Shown in pieces: positions 12,389 through 23,676 of a DNA stretch of 64,000 nt. Below the pieces are notes generated by a model. That model was not told the DNA's origin. It searched no databases and saw nothing but the letters and a program-made list of their open reading frames with translations. The stretch spans positions 1,116,001 through 1,180,000 of the forward strand of contig CP136491.1 in assembly GCA_032768795.1 (NCBI GenBank), written 5' to 3'. How positions within the stretch are numbered: the first letter of the stretch is position 1; each line of letters begins with the position of its first letter. Made by a program: the position numbers and the translations under genes. This stretch comes from Tremella fuciformis (taxonomy: Eukaryota; Basidiomycota; Tremellomycetes; Tremellales; Tremellaceae).

Positions 12389-15300
12389 TCATGCTCGTGT
12401 GGCGCTGGGTCGGCGCGAGCCCGCTGGAGGTCTCTCCCGCTCCCGATCCGACACGTCTGATCGTTCTCGTTCTGCTTTCGGCCGTTTCTGCTTGAAGCAC
12501 AACGTCTCCACCCCAGTCGCCCTCTGCGCATCGTGGAGGACTTTCCGCAAGGACTCAAGCTCCGTCTGAAACTCGTCATGCGACTTCTGTCGACGGTACG
12601 ACTGGGAGATGACTTCATACACCTTGTTGAGCGTATCGTTGGCGGACGCGTTGACGTAGTTGCCGACAGCTTGGTGAAAGTACTCAAATTCCAGGGTAGC
12701 CTGTACCGTCAGCTTTACAGCTCCCCATGCCTCAAAGCGCAGCGCTGACCGTGAGCATACCACCCGTACCGAATTTCGGTATTTGCTGGAAAGTATCGAG
12801 GGCGACACTGGCCACGACGCCCACCAGCGCCTCGAGGACACGAGACAGAAGCGCCGGCGCCAAATCGCCGACTCTTGAGTGGGTGTCGACCAACATCAAG
12901 ATGGCTCGGTGCATGTATGGTCGAACCTCAGATGGTTTCGGGGCATTCAGCCAATCCATGCCGCCGTGGAGGATACCGTCCGAAATCACCTCCTTCAACG
13001 GTTCAGAACGCCGCTCGATGTATTTGCCAAAGACCATCTGGTCCATGTCGCCCACAAGAGCTTCGATGTCTGCCTTGTCCTGCCCCAGATCCGTTTCAAG
13101 AAGCTTCCCTATCTTTTGAATCAAGGTTGGGAGCAGGGTTGAGCGGATGTAGTGAATCTTTGACATTGTTGTCAACAGGCGAAGGTCCTAACGATAAGTA
13201 CAATTCCCTTGCAGCCATACGTCCGCCTCTCACCATATCCTTCAGTGTGACCAAGCGATTACTGGAGATTCGCGATGGCCGGCGTTTCATTCCATCGTCT
13301 CCTGGCACCATAGCGCCTTCGATCATTGTATTCATGGCGAAGCAAGTGGTGTTGACAAACATGTCCTTGATCCGCCTCTTGTAATTGCTGGGTAGAGCAT
13401 CTTTTCCCTCGCCTCGGGACGCCATTCTCTTGCTCGATGTGGTCAGTCGGATTTGGAATTCCTCGAGGAGGACGAGCAGCTTGGTGGACGATTTTCCTGG
13501 CGCCGAGATAGAATTCCAATCTTCGAGAAGATGGAGCAATTGCGCGTCTGCTCATGAGCATCGTTCAGGTAGATTGTCGACAGCGCAGACCTCTCGTCCA
13601 CGTAGCTCCTACAGCCTCGAGTAGTCTCCAGCGTAGGGCGTCGAGCAAGCCCTTCAGAGTGCTGCCAGCCTCGCCGCCCACATCTACCACTGCGAGCTCG
13701 CCTGTGCAGTCTGCCACATCCTCAACAAGCTTTTCGCTGAAAAAGCAGACTCCAAGCACTGAGCTGCCCGTTGGCACGAACGAAGGTATGTCGGGTGTGA
13801 GATCGTCGCGTTTGCGGCTGGCAGATTCCTGAACGCCTGGGTCCGACAAGGAGAAAAATTGCGACAGAAGAGAGCTGTACAGCTTTATGATCTCCATTGC
13901 CATAGCTCGGCATGAGGATGCGGGTCGACGGGAGGGAGCAAGCGAACCAGTCGAGTCACGCTGTAAGTAAGTCCTCTGCAAACTCGGGCTTCAGACACGG
14001 CTGACCTTACGATACCTGCCATCCATACAGGCGCGTGCGATTTTCCAGAACCCGGGAAGCGATCTGGTGATACAATCTGAGAGTTGTTTGACAAGCGATT
14101 GGATGGCGAGCCACGCGGTATCGCTGGCAGCAGCTACTTGTCAGCTCATCGCGCTATCAGTGGAAGATTGAGAAGCTGACGGGCAATGGTATTCAGGGGA
14201 TACTGCGCGCTGCCAAGTTGTCTCTTCAGAGCTTCGACCTGCGAATTAGAGGTCGAAGGCATCTCTGCAGCGGTCCGCATCGCCGCTGACGGTCAGGATC
14301 GAGATGACACGTGCTCAGCGACGGACCTTCCACCGCGTTTAGACCTCGAGTATGAAGTACGCGGATAGTGTCCAGAATATGCGCATGTTGGTACTCCAGG
14401 TACGTCCAGGCCGGCTCATCAGTCCCCTCCAAGTCGATCAATATCCTGCCAGTCAGCTTCGCTTGTGGGCTGGGACTAAGTTTACTCGATGGTGCGCTCC
14501 TGCTCGTCGGACGACTTGCTGGGATCGCGCAGTCCAGCGTCAAGCTTGGCCTTCATTTCACCCATAATTTTCTCGACTGAAGTCCAGATCTTGTCGAAGA
14601 CCCGCCGTTGTTGTGCTTTCTGCTGAGGTGTGTTCGCTGGCAGCCCAGGGATAAGTTGACCCGTCTTTGAGACATTGAGGTATGTGCCCCGACGATAGTC
14701 TCGCATTGCCTGTTCGTACTTGCCCTTGTGAGATCAGCAACGAATCAAGACTTACCTGGCGAGGAGCATACGGCATTGATTGAATCCATCAGTGAGCCGG
14801 GAAGGTTGAAGAGGAACTTCGACTTTTCGAAGACGCCCAAGGTAGATCGCAGCTTCTGCGCCTTGACGGCATTCTCCAGTACTGGGAGGAAAACCTGGTC
14901 GGCTCTGTGCGCAGTCACTGATTATCAGCATCGAACTCGACATGGCAGCTATAAGCACCTTTGAATATCTCCCTCAGTTCGCGAGTTCCATGGTCTGTGT
15001 CGTCCGCCATGAATCCTTCACGCATGTCCTTGTATACCACTGTATCTGTCAGTATTTGGAATTTGGGGCGAGCAGCGGACCCACCGTCACTTGATGCTTT
15101 GACAGCCACGAAGCGATCAAAGTTCTCCTCCACTAGGATACGCACCGCCTCCGACCGATCGTCAATGGCTCGCTCGAGATGTGCAATACCTCTTCGGAGG
15201 TCGTTGTATGAGGCATCAGGGTGATGGGCAGACAGGAAGACTTTCGGGTCGAACGCCTTGCTCGAGAGAGAAGTAGCCGCTCCTGCACATCAGAACCTGA

Positions 15301-15584
15301 TCACAGGAGCTGGACGCGGCTGACTGGTCTGGATGTCTAGCTGCGAAGCCCCGGAGAGGCGGCCGCGCATTCCTAGAGGATCCATCTCCTCCATGATGCC
15401 GCCCTCCTCGTTTGCAAGAGTCCCCGCCAGGGGCCCTTCCTTCTCATGATCCACGTCCTCCCAGGTTGGCGGGTCGAGGGAGGAAATGCCGTAGAGCTTG
15501 AGCACTGGCAATCAGTCCAGACCACAGTGTGTTTTTCCGAACTGCGGACTCACGCGCCGCTTCGTCTACGTCCCTACGACTCAT
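12389..15584 (-). CDS. SEC5: Exocyst complex component Sec5
   Basis: Subunit of the octameric exocyst that tethers secretory vesicles to the plasma membrane at growth sites. Start chosen at 15584 ([10 protein letters not shown]), followed by the family N-terminal sequence [20 protein letters not shown]. The hallmark segment lies at 15100-15260: [20 protein letters not shown] then [20 protein letters not shown] and [14 protein letters not shown]. The rest is a long helical-rod protein with about 14 exons. The C-terminal part reads [20 protein letters not shown], then a GTGGML block followed by [16 protein letters not shown]. The tail after 12560 is rich in Arg and Glu and probably disordered. 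Exon borders inside 13.5-14.9 kb were not all resolved. Confidence 0.9.
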
Positions 15585-15868
15585 GATGTTCGTTCGTAGC
15601 TCGCCTAACGCATGTCAATTGAGCACTCAAGTGATGATGATACGGTAGCTGGACGATGCTGAGGGGTATGACGCGGACGAGTGTGGCAGATCCCAGTGTG
15701 GCACTTCGGCATCTTCAAGCTTTTGATAGCACAATTGAGATGAAATAGTCATGCATTCCAGCGTGCAATATCCCAGTGTGAATAGGCTCTGGGCCGCCTT
15801 AGATACTGCCAATATGTCACAGAAGCACTAGGCCAGCATGCGATGACATAGACTGATCAATACGACCT

Positions 15869-17107
15869 CTAGTCTTGCGCCGACCTTGTGCGACGGAGGA
15901 AACTCAGAGTGGTCAATCTCGCCTGCACCTCTCGACTAGAGGTGGGCGGATCATACAGATGGTCGTATCGCGCATTGGCAGCAGGCAGTTGCGCGCTCAT
16001 AGATTCAAGATCTGGACTGGGTGTGAGAGTGCGTCGTCGAGCCCTCGGCGGAAGGAAGGGTGTCTGAAGAGAAAGCAATTCCGAGCCAATCGCCGACCAT
16101 CGTCGTACAAAGTCTGTTCGAGCTTCCGGGGGTATGTCTATGTGCCCGTACATCTGCCATGTTTGAAGTTCTGACCCAAGTTGTGTACATTGACGATGAA
16201 TTTTTTCCGCCCTGTGCTCTGCGGACGAAGTGCCTCGAGTGTGTGCGTGGGCTCTGGCGCTGTGGGAGAAATGCTCAAGACTATAATCGTCAGTGAGTGG
16301 GTTTTTACGGAGAGAGAATCGTTTCACTTGCACTGAAGTGTCTGGATAGAACTATTCTGTGCCGAGGGACGACTAGCGCATGTCTCTCCGCTCAATCGTG
16401 CTGGATGGGCGGGTGAGCTGTCATGCGACGGCTGCAAGGTGGAGCCACTCCACCTCATCTGTACGTCACGCCCGCTCCCAGTATCGGCGAGAGGCTGAGC
16501 AGGCGGGGCACGTATCTCTGACATCGCTATGATAAGACCTGTGGTTCCAGGGTGGACAGAGAATGGGATCGCTGGCAGTGAATAGAAAAACTGTTGGTGC
16601 GGTTTTGAGAGGTGAGCCAAGCCTCACATGTTGGCAGCTAAAAGACCTGAAGGACAGAAGGCAAATGGGGCAATGACGGTCAAGGGAGAAGGACTTGACA
16701 CAACACGTACCACAGACGTGGGGTCTTCGCATGACTCACTGTTGATTCTCGATGGAGATGGCTAGGCAGTCATCAGAAGAAGGCCAGCAAAGGGACGTCT
16801 TCGCAGGCCGGTCTCACAAGCCCAAAGACCTACCTCTAGTGTTGCTTCACTCGAGGCGGTGCGAGGACAATTCACGTAACGAAGGAGCAGTATGAGTGGG
16901 AGAAAGGAGGACATGTTCGAAGGACTTTAGTCACTGGGCCTTTTCTGCAAGCTTGACCCGTCTCGATCTTCCTGTCGTCGCCGCGTCTTGTGGGCGGCCA
17001 TCGAAATCAGGTAGTCGTATTCCGTGCTCCACATTTAGACTCTCTTCGAAGACTCGGACGACACGTTTACTTATGTGCAAAGCTGTGGCAGGGAGGAGAG
17101 CGTGCAT
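15869..17107 (-). CDS. Possible multi-exon gene of unknown function
   Basis: Not recognised. Several minus-strand segments have coding character and good splice signals. One near 17107-16932 starts MHALLPATALHISKRVVRVF; a small Cys/His-containing segment near 16650-16480 reads RSYHSDVRDTCPACSASRRY; the last exons near 16333-15869 contain MYGHIDIPPEARTDFVRRW and end in LSFLRRTRSAQD. An intron with GTGAGT at about 16742 and one at about 16155-16196 look real. I could not join the pieces into one convincing frame. More exons may lie upstream, since a 17120-17422 segment reads DPLLELVAWDGEPEEVRNE. It may be a small protein of this lineage or a decayed gene. Confidence 0.3.
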
Positions 17108-18763
17108 GGTCGACTATGGTCAAGCTGCATCCCTGCTAGACGGTGTTTGCCCGTCTTGATCTCCGTCTTGATCTCCTGCGACATAATGTATGCCGTGGAG
17201 TGGCTCATTGCGCACTTCCTCGGGCTCGCCGTCCCAAGCCACAAGCTCCAACAAAGGATCAGCCTCGAGGCTAGGGCAAGACTGGCTTCCCGGGACGGAA
17301 GGTGTGTGATCGCTCGAGGTCTCTCGCGCCAGTTCGAGAGAGTGACAGTTGACGTGTGACGGCTCGATCCTCTCGTCCCATCCGCAAGCCGCCCCGCGGC
17401 GGCGATGCCACTCGCGAGTCATAAACGATGCAGTTGTGAATGCTGCTATTCTTCCGAGTCAGTTTAGCTCTATCACACAGGAAAGGACAGACTCGCCCGT
17501 CAGTAGGAAGTAGAGAGTCTCCAGCACCAGTCATGAGGGACCGTTCATCGGAACTGCAGGCTGAAGGCGCATCCTCGGTGATCGAGGATTTCCCAGAAGA
17601 ATCTGCCGAATCTCGTTCGGGTGTCCCTTCTCGTTTATACAAGATTTCTGCGACAAAACTCGACGTTAGCTTCAATAAACCTCACGCGCGCTACCTACCT
17701 GACCGTCGAATGGTCAGAGGAAGAAATGTAAAAGACTCCTTCTGTGTGCTTGCTGCAAACGTTGACATCCTCAAGAAGCGTGTGTCGTAAACGCATTGAC
17801 AAGACCCAGCGGGTGATGCTCTTTCATATCTAAGCGGCCAACGGCTGCCACCCGCCTTCTTTTGACGTTTGTTCCACCCTGAGAGTGTCTCATCGACCAT
17901 GTCCTTTCAGCGCAAGGTGCTCCACTGAGCTGACCACTGCATTCATTTGTCCGCATTCACGCATGTCCCGTTGCACACGGGATCTGACATGGATATCGAC
18001 ATGGGTATCGAGAGAATCCGGGAACTCATCTCGCGTGGCGGAGCCCGGCCCAGCTGCGATACAAGAACCCGTCAGGCGAGAGGAGAGGTTCGAGTCACTT
18101 GACGTGCAGATTGTCCAGCTGACGCTCACTCCGTCGGTAATCGAATTGCCAGCCCATGGTAATGGTCGCCACCGACAATGCGCCACACCCAAGTGTTTCA
18201 TGTTTCAAGGGGAAGGGATGGTGCCTTGTCGTGTTTCATCTCGGCGAGCTGTGCTCCTCAGCTGTCCCCGGTCCCTTCCTTCGACGCCGCTAGATGCTAG
18301 ATGGGATCACTCAACATCTACTCACATACAATGAGCAACCAGCAAGAACGAGGTTCTAGTCTGATCATTCTCCTTTCTTCGCCAAGTGCAGCCCTGCCAC
18401 CTCCTCCCAGCCGTCACTCTCTTGCTCCTGCTCACGGCGCAATTCGTAGATTGGGTTGCTGCTCGGAGAGAGAACGGAATCCCACACGATTGCCCCCTTT
18501 GACACCATCCTTCACGTCTCCTACATCTAGCCCTTGGACGCCTAGCATCGAGCCTGCTTGACAACCGACCAAAGGCTGCGGGACCTGTTTTGCTAGCGAG
18601 TTTTAGGGTGCTACCTGCGAATCGTGAGTGGAATCGTGTTAATGATCGCCGTTGCATTGCTCACGCTCATGCTCAGAACAGTCTGTTAGACCGCTCAGCT
18701 CGTCACTCGCTGCTCCAAACAGATTGAACAGACATCACAGAAGTGCATTTCTTCGATCGAGCA
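17108..18763. other. Region with no clear gene, upstream of CHS7
   Basis: It contains short open frames on both strands (for example 17271-17675 minus, 17890-18201 minus, 17990-18108 plus starting MDIDMGIERIRELISRGG), none of which shows a domain. The right part must carry the CHS7 promoter. The left part may hold 5' exons of the doubtful minus-strand gene. Confidence 0.35.
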
Positions 18764-20230
18764 GGATGCCGGACCCCTTCGGATCGTTCCGCTGGATATG
18801 CAAGTGTACCGACAATCAGTCACAAACGCCGAGCTGAGTAGACAGGTCAGCATGCTCCGTTGCCGCAGTGCAACCTTTTCTTCGCCCAGCTATACAACGA
18901 AGACAGCGGGTTCACGACCCTGTTCCCGAACACGTCCCACTTCTTCCAGAATTACAGCGTTGTCAGTAGGAACAAGCGGAGTTCTGGTCATCAAGTCTGA
19001 CCAGCAGACCAGCACGACTTCGGCGGGTGACAACAACGTGCTGCTTGCGAAGTCTCAAGCGGGTACAGGGGTAGCTGCGGACTGTGAGATAGCACATGTC
19101 GGGACAAGAGGGAGCATTGGAGACGTCGGTTAGTGCGATCAAGCGTTGCAGGGGACAGAGCTGACACTCAGCTTTGATCGTTCTTTCGGCCGTGTCATTG
19201 GCCTGTACACTCTGGATGCTTATCGCGGCGACACGAAGACGAGCTGCGGTCGGGCGAATAGAGCTGCATTTATTGCTTGTGGTCAGGGATTCTCGGAGCG
19301 TGCGTGCATCAAGCTGAACCCCAGGTATTTGGGATCCAAACAGTCTTTCAGATCTTGACTATGACCTCGCTACTCGAGCAAGGCCAGTAGCTTCTGACAA
19401 ATCTTTTGGCATGAGCTCACCATCAGGTTCTACTGCACTCTCAATTCTGTCGGCGATTCACCTTGGTTTCATTGCGGTCTTGTCCTGGTTGCTGCTTGGA
19501 AACGCCCTAGTGGCCACCCAAGTGGTAGAGTCAGGAAAGATCTGAATCACATGGTCTTGGCTGAGCCGCAGGGACGGTACACCAGCAGCGCTTGTCCCTA
19601 TGATCATCGGCTCGGTCCTGTTCTTTGCGCCGACGTTGTACATATCGTTGGACACATCGTTGGGCTGGACTTCTACCTTCCGGCTCGACCCGGAACATCT
19701 GCCAGAGCTCAAGTCGATTGGCCTGTTCGTTCTAACCCTCTTGTGGCCAGCATTGTAAGTCTTTCGAACAATGATGCAGCTGACGGACAGGGCGGCTGTC
19801 GCCTATCTTGTTATAATGCTCATAGTCGTGCTGTCCGTGTTGAATGAAGTCAAACCTGCCCGTGAGCCGCCTTAGAGGGCTTTGCTGCCGCCCAAGCTCG
19901 ACTGCTGATGCCCAGTCTTGTATTTTGCCGGCTTTGTACTGTTCGCCGGCGGTCAGGTCATCTTCTTTTTGGCATCGCAGCCGCTGTGCAATGTCAGTTG
20001 TCACATAAGACTTTTCCGCAATCGTTGCTGAGCGGAAGACATCGAACGGCAAAGTCAACGGCGCATTCCTCTCGACGTTGCTCAATACCGCAGCTATGGG
20101 ATGTGTCTACTACGCATGGCTCGTGAGTTTGTTCCACTGGGTGATGTTTGGCGCTGATAGCACCAAGACGATCACCGAAGACAATTGGGGAGACGAGAGC
20201 TACGGGTACGGTTACGCATATGGTGTGTAG
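18764..20230 (+). CDS. CHS7: Chs7-family chitin synthase export chaperone
   Basis: Polytopic ER membrane protein of the Chs7 family (also labelled chitin synthase III catalytic subunit domain). By family it helps the class IV chitin synthase Chs3 leave the ER for the cell surface. Exon fragments match the family along its length: FGSFRWICK at the start, HAPLPQCNLFFAQLYNEDSG with the PLPxC motif, GTGVAADCEIAHVG, AAVGRIELHLLLVV, IHLGFIAVLSWLLLGNALVA, then the ALVPMIIGSVLFFAPTLYI membrane segment, LYFAGFVLFAGGQVIFFLAS, GKVNGAFLSTLLNTAAMGCV and SITEDNWGDESYGYGYAYGV at the end. About seven exons. The intron near 19520-19575 (GTCAGG...CCGCAG) restores VVEDGTPAALVP. The first exon junction (about 18802-18850) is one base out of frame with a canonical splice; see findings. 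Confidence 0.82.
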
Positions 20231-20658
20231 GAGAATTGGGTGTTCTACAACAGACGTGGCATGAATACTTGCTAATGTCCCTTATGAAATTCCAGAGAAT
20301 CGGGATCAGGTCAGGACAGCAAAGTCCAAGGCCGACTGCATGAATGGCCAGCAGTCCGCACAAAGATGCTAGTACCCAGAACACGGGGACGCTGTTAGCC
20401 CAATCCTGCCAACGGACGCGTGGGGAGTGTGGAGCACTTGTGGCCACGGCAGCGAAAGCAAAGACAAGTGAGAGGCTTTGAGAAAAGGAGTGTGTCGAAG
20501 ACGCTAGAAAGTGGGGCCACAAAGGAGGGACATACTGTACATTTGCGTATGACTGCGCCCCTTCGAACGTTTTTATGCTCCACGACTCGACCGTAGCCCC
20601 TTCAACAAAGTCTCGACGACTCATACATAACCCTCACGCGCTTCCTGACTCGATCAAC
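20231..20658. other. Intergenic between CHS7 and the orphan gene block
   Basis: It contains the CHS7 3' region and the upstream region of the next plus-strand gene. Open frames on the minus strand here (20172-20624) show hydrophobic segments but no family. Confidence 0.35.
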
Positions 20659-21087
20659 ATGGCATTCGCGGAGAACGAAAAGCAAACGCGGTGGGAACAA
20701 AGCGACAACGATGATCTGTTTCTCAGACAGATTTCTGGCCTTCGAGAACGGCTCGGTCAGCTTCATGAGTCTGTATCTGCGGATAGTCATCAACGAATGA
20801 GCAAACATCTCGCAGACATCAAGGAGTTCATGCAGCCTGATCCGCGGACTCAGACGCCGAGATTCACGCCTCACTACACTCTCACCTAAATGTATGCTGG
20901 AGGACATATCTGGGGGAATGCAGCCGCCTGCAATGTCAGCCGGACACCGAATTCTGGAGCAGATTCAAGTCCTTGTCGATCACAGCCGTGACAGTCCAAA
21001 AGGGCCGAGAAATGGCTGACTCGCTGGGACACGAGGATATTTTGCAATTTTGGGAACCACTTCGGCTCGATTACTTCAAACCGTAAA
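20659..21087 (+). CDS. Unrecognised small gene A of a local paralog family, possibly broken
   Basis: No known family. The first segment starts at ATG 20659 (MAFAENEKQTRWEQSDNDD) and is open through DIKEFMQPDPRTQ to a TAA at 20887-20889. A second open segment in a splice-compatible frame (about 20925-21087) reads DTEFWSRFKSLSITAVTVQK, then GREM and LGHEDILQFWEPLRLDYF. If a 32-base GTATGC...TGCAG intron joins the two, the TAA just before it is left in frame, so the gene may be truncated or spliced differently. The second segment resembles the end of gene B at 21700-21860 (DLDLWHKMQALSLTAASIKE, then WEP), which is why I group them. Confidence 0.45.
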
Positions 21088-21158
21088 AGCGTGCCGTCGC
21101 TTGGAGTCATTACTACGGCTCAGAAGTGTATCGCGATAAGCTGAATCACCGATTCTCG

Positions 21159-22066
21159 ATGGAGTTGGATCTGCTCTCGGGCAAGTTGTACAGGAATCCG
21201 CAAGAGCTTTTCTGCGCCGAGTCACAACGCTCAGTAGCTCCTGGGACAATTTCTCAGGCGACGTACCCCGCGTATCCAGGCAAGAGGTTTCTGGATGAAT
21301 TCACTAAGTGCCCGAACGAGAGTTCATTACAGAGCCTTCCCTGCGTCAATGCCTTCAGGCTGTTTTATCAGAGCGACATATCCCATCTTTGACTGCGGAT
21401 AGCAGCGTCGTTCAATTCGAAGAAAGTACCGCCAACACCCATTGCCGGAAACTGCTCAATGCTCAGATCGCTGACGTCGGCAAAGCATTGACCGTTTTCG
21501 AATTGGCATGTCACGAGTTGACAGAGTGCGATGCGAGTCCAGGGGAGTGCTTTTTCTTTGCGGCCCAGAAATCGCTCAAAGACTTTGCCAGTACATTGCG
21601 CAAGACTGCAATCGCCCGAGACATCAAGACCAATGGTGAGCGGATGAAACAGCTGGAGACGCTCAGACAGTGCGTGATGTCAGCTTGCGATGCTCATCAC
21701 TGCGATGTTGACCTAGACCTTTGGCACAAGATGCAAGCGCTCTCACTCACAGCAGCGTCAATCAAAGAGGGCAGAGATCTACAGCATTGCCACACGTACC
21801 AAGATGTTATGTGGTCATGGGAACCAATCTTCAATTTGGCCGAACCCGACTACGCATCCCGTCTGACTGAAGACCTCCATGATACAGGCATGTGGTGCAT
21901 ATTCTCTGTCGATCGCGAAGACAGGCCACCCGAGCGGACCAATATCCAGAAGTACCTGGATGGCGAGAACAGGCTTGCACCCTTCCAATATTGTGATATG
22001 AGCGAGTCTCATCATCGCCATTCCAGCCGATTCCCCACAACTGCGTTGATTAGATATCAGTCTTGA
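21159..22066 (+). CDS. Unrecognised gene B of the same local paralog family
   Basis: No known family. The main open segment (21308-22066) encodes about 250 residues with regular Cys and His (HELTECDASPGECFFFAAQK, CVMSACDAHHCDVDLDLW), probably helical and soluble, with no signal peptide or membrane segment. An upstream segment from ATG 21159 (MELDLLSGKLYRNPQELF) runs in another frame to about 21300. No intron that joins the two cleanly was found, so the 5' end is uncertain. Shared with gene A: a [KR]EF[MI]xxPxxR motif (DIKEFMQPDPR versus EREFITEPSLR) and the W-x(5)-LS-x-TA...WEP block. This suggests a tandem duplication. Confidence 0.5.
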
Positions 22067-22590
22067 GCTAGACACACGTCCCATAAGGTTCTACAGAAGA
22101 ATGAGGAGAAGGGGGCAACCAGTCTGTGGGATATAGTATGACTAGAAAGAGTCTATAGCTGTCCTATGGGTTGGACGAGGCATGTACAGTACTTATCGAC
22201 TGAATGTTTGGTTGAGATGCTGAGACGGTGCCGTATTCCGCCCAGTAAGACACTTGAGGAGCCCATACACCGAGCACCATGACCCAACGCCAGGAAAAAG
22301 AAAGGATCGCGCTCCATCCGTATGGTAGCGCTCTACAGTTCTGACGTATCGGCAACGATGGAAGTATCTGTGTCTAACATAACCGAAAAGAAGGCCGTCA
22401 CTGTATCGTAAAGGCCAAAATGAGTGTCCCTTCAGAGCAATCCAAAAGCCTGTGGCACGTCACAATGCGCTGGCAAGCAAGATTGATGTTTCCGCAGTTC
22501 AACGGCTGAGTCAGGGTATTCTGCCGCAAACCGACTGGCATTTGATCCACCTAAGCCTCTGAAAGACTGACAGGGTACAAATGTTCTCAG
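22067..22590. other. Convergent intergenic region
   Basis: This lies between the stop of gene B (plus) and the stop of gene C (minus). It must hold both 3' ends. Nothing else is seen. Confidence 0.4.
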
Positions 22591-23676
22591 TCAAAGCAAT
22601 GCCGATGATTCCGTGCGGCGCTTTTTACAAACAACGCTTTGGCCCCCCTCGTCGGAAGCAGCAGGCGCGGAAACGTGGGTCAGGATGTCGCCCCTAGGCC
22701 GTTTGGTACGCTCACGAAAAGTAAATGTCGTGGTTTCGGAGTGCTCAGGTGCTGGAGCATACTTGCACTGTTCAGTAGAGCACGAGCCCATACTTCCGCT
22801 TGTCAACTGTGGAACGACCGATGGGCCTATCAGGACGGGTTGGACCGAACTCATTGGCGATCTTGGGAGTGTGGTCTGTCCAAAATTGATTCCCGTCAGG
22901 GCCTGCAGGACTTCGCCTGGGGTGCGACACTCGATCATGTTGTCGAGCTCAAAGCTGCCGGCGTATAGTTCATCGACACTGACCGTAGACTCTAGCGCAT
23001 CCCCTAAAGTGAGACGTAGCGCGGTGTTGCGCAAAGTGGCGATACTTGCCTCTAATTCACAGAACGTCTCCGACAAGTCGGGTGGATCGTGAGACTCGTA
23101 GTGGCTCAGTACTTCGGCTTGCAGCTCGACGAGGAACCGGTTTGCCTTGCGGAAAATTTGCCCGCTGTCCAGACCTGACCCAGTCAGAGCCAAGTCCGCG
23201 AAACCTTCGAGGGCTTCGTATGCCGCTGTATATTCCCTTGGCTCAGGCCGATATCTGACGGTAGGATCGGACAGATGGGTGGGTAGCAAGGAAGGCACTG
23301 CATCGACCCCATCAGCTTTTGCAGCTGCGTCACGTTGACCCGGGGTAAGCTGCAAGCTGCTAAGGCATGCACGTACGCCGTCGATCTGAATCTTGAGAAG
23401 ACGTTGCGCTTGTGTCGGGGTTTCGGTCACTTCGCCAACCGATTTTGAATCTGATTGAGTGTCCTGAGAGGCGTGATCGTACGAGCTCGATTCACTTACG
23501 CCTTCCACGTCTTGTGACTCGCATGAATGGCTCTCAAGGCTTGATCCCGACTCGGACGAACTCCTCTGCTCCCGTTGCCAGAGAGTGTTGCACAGAAGCT
23601 TTTTCGTGGGCTTTCCGTCTTGTCTCCTCCATGTAGTCGAGTTCTCCTCTTCCGTCACGCTTGAGTTGCGCATCAT
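22591..23676 (-). CDS. Unrecognised gene C, 361 aa, single exon
   Basis: One open frame from ATG 23676 (MMRNSSVTEEENSTTW). The first 90 residues are Ser/Glu-rich and disordered. A predicted helical middle (about residues 90-260) includes REYTAAYEALEGFADLALTG and CELEASIATLRNTALRLTLG. The C-terminus is basic (RERTKRPRGDI, CKKRRTESS) and may be a nuclear signal. The LEASIATLRNTALRL stretch is faintly like the W..LS.TA block of genes A and B, so it may be a third, inverted member. That link is weak. Confidence 0.55.
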   Translation of the reverse strand: MMRNSSVTEEENSTTWRRQDGKPTKKLLCNTLWQREQRSSSESGSSLESHSCESQDVEGVSESSSYDHASQDTQSDSKSVGEVTETPTQAQRLLKIQIDGVRACLSSLQLTPGQRDAAAKADGVDAVPSLLPTHLSDPTVRYRPEPREYTAAYEALEGFADLALTGSGLDSGQIFRKANRFLVELQAEVLSHYESHDPPDLSETFCELEASIATLRNTALRLTLGDALESTVSVDELYAGSFELDNMIECRTPGEVLQALTGINFGQTTLPRSPMSSVQPVLIGPSVVPQLTSGSMGSCSTEQCKYAPAPEHSETTTFTFRERTKRPRGDILTHVSAPAASDEGGQSVVCKKRRTESSALL

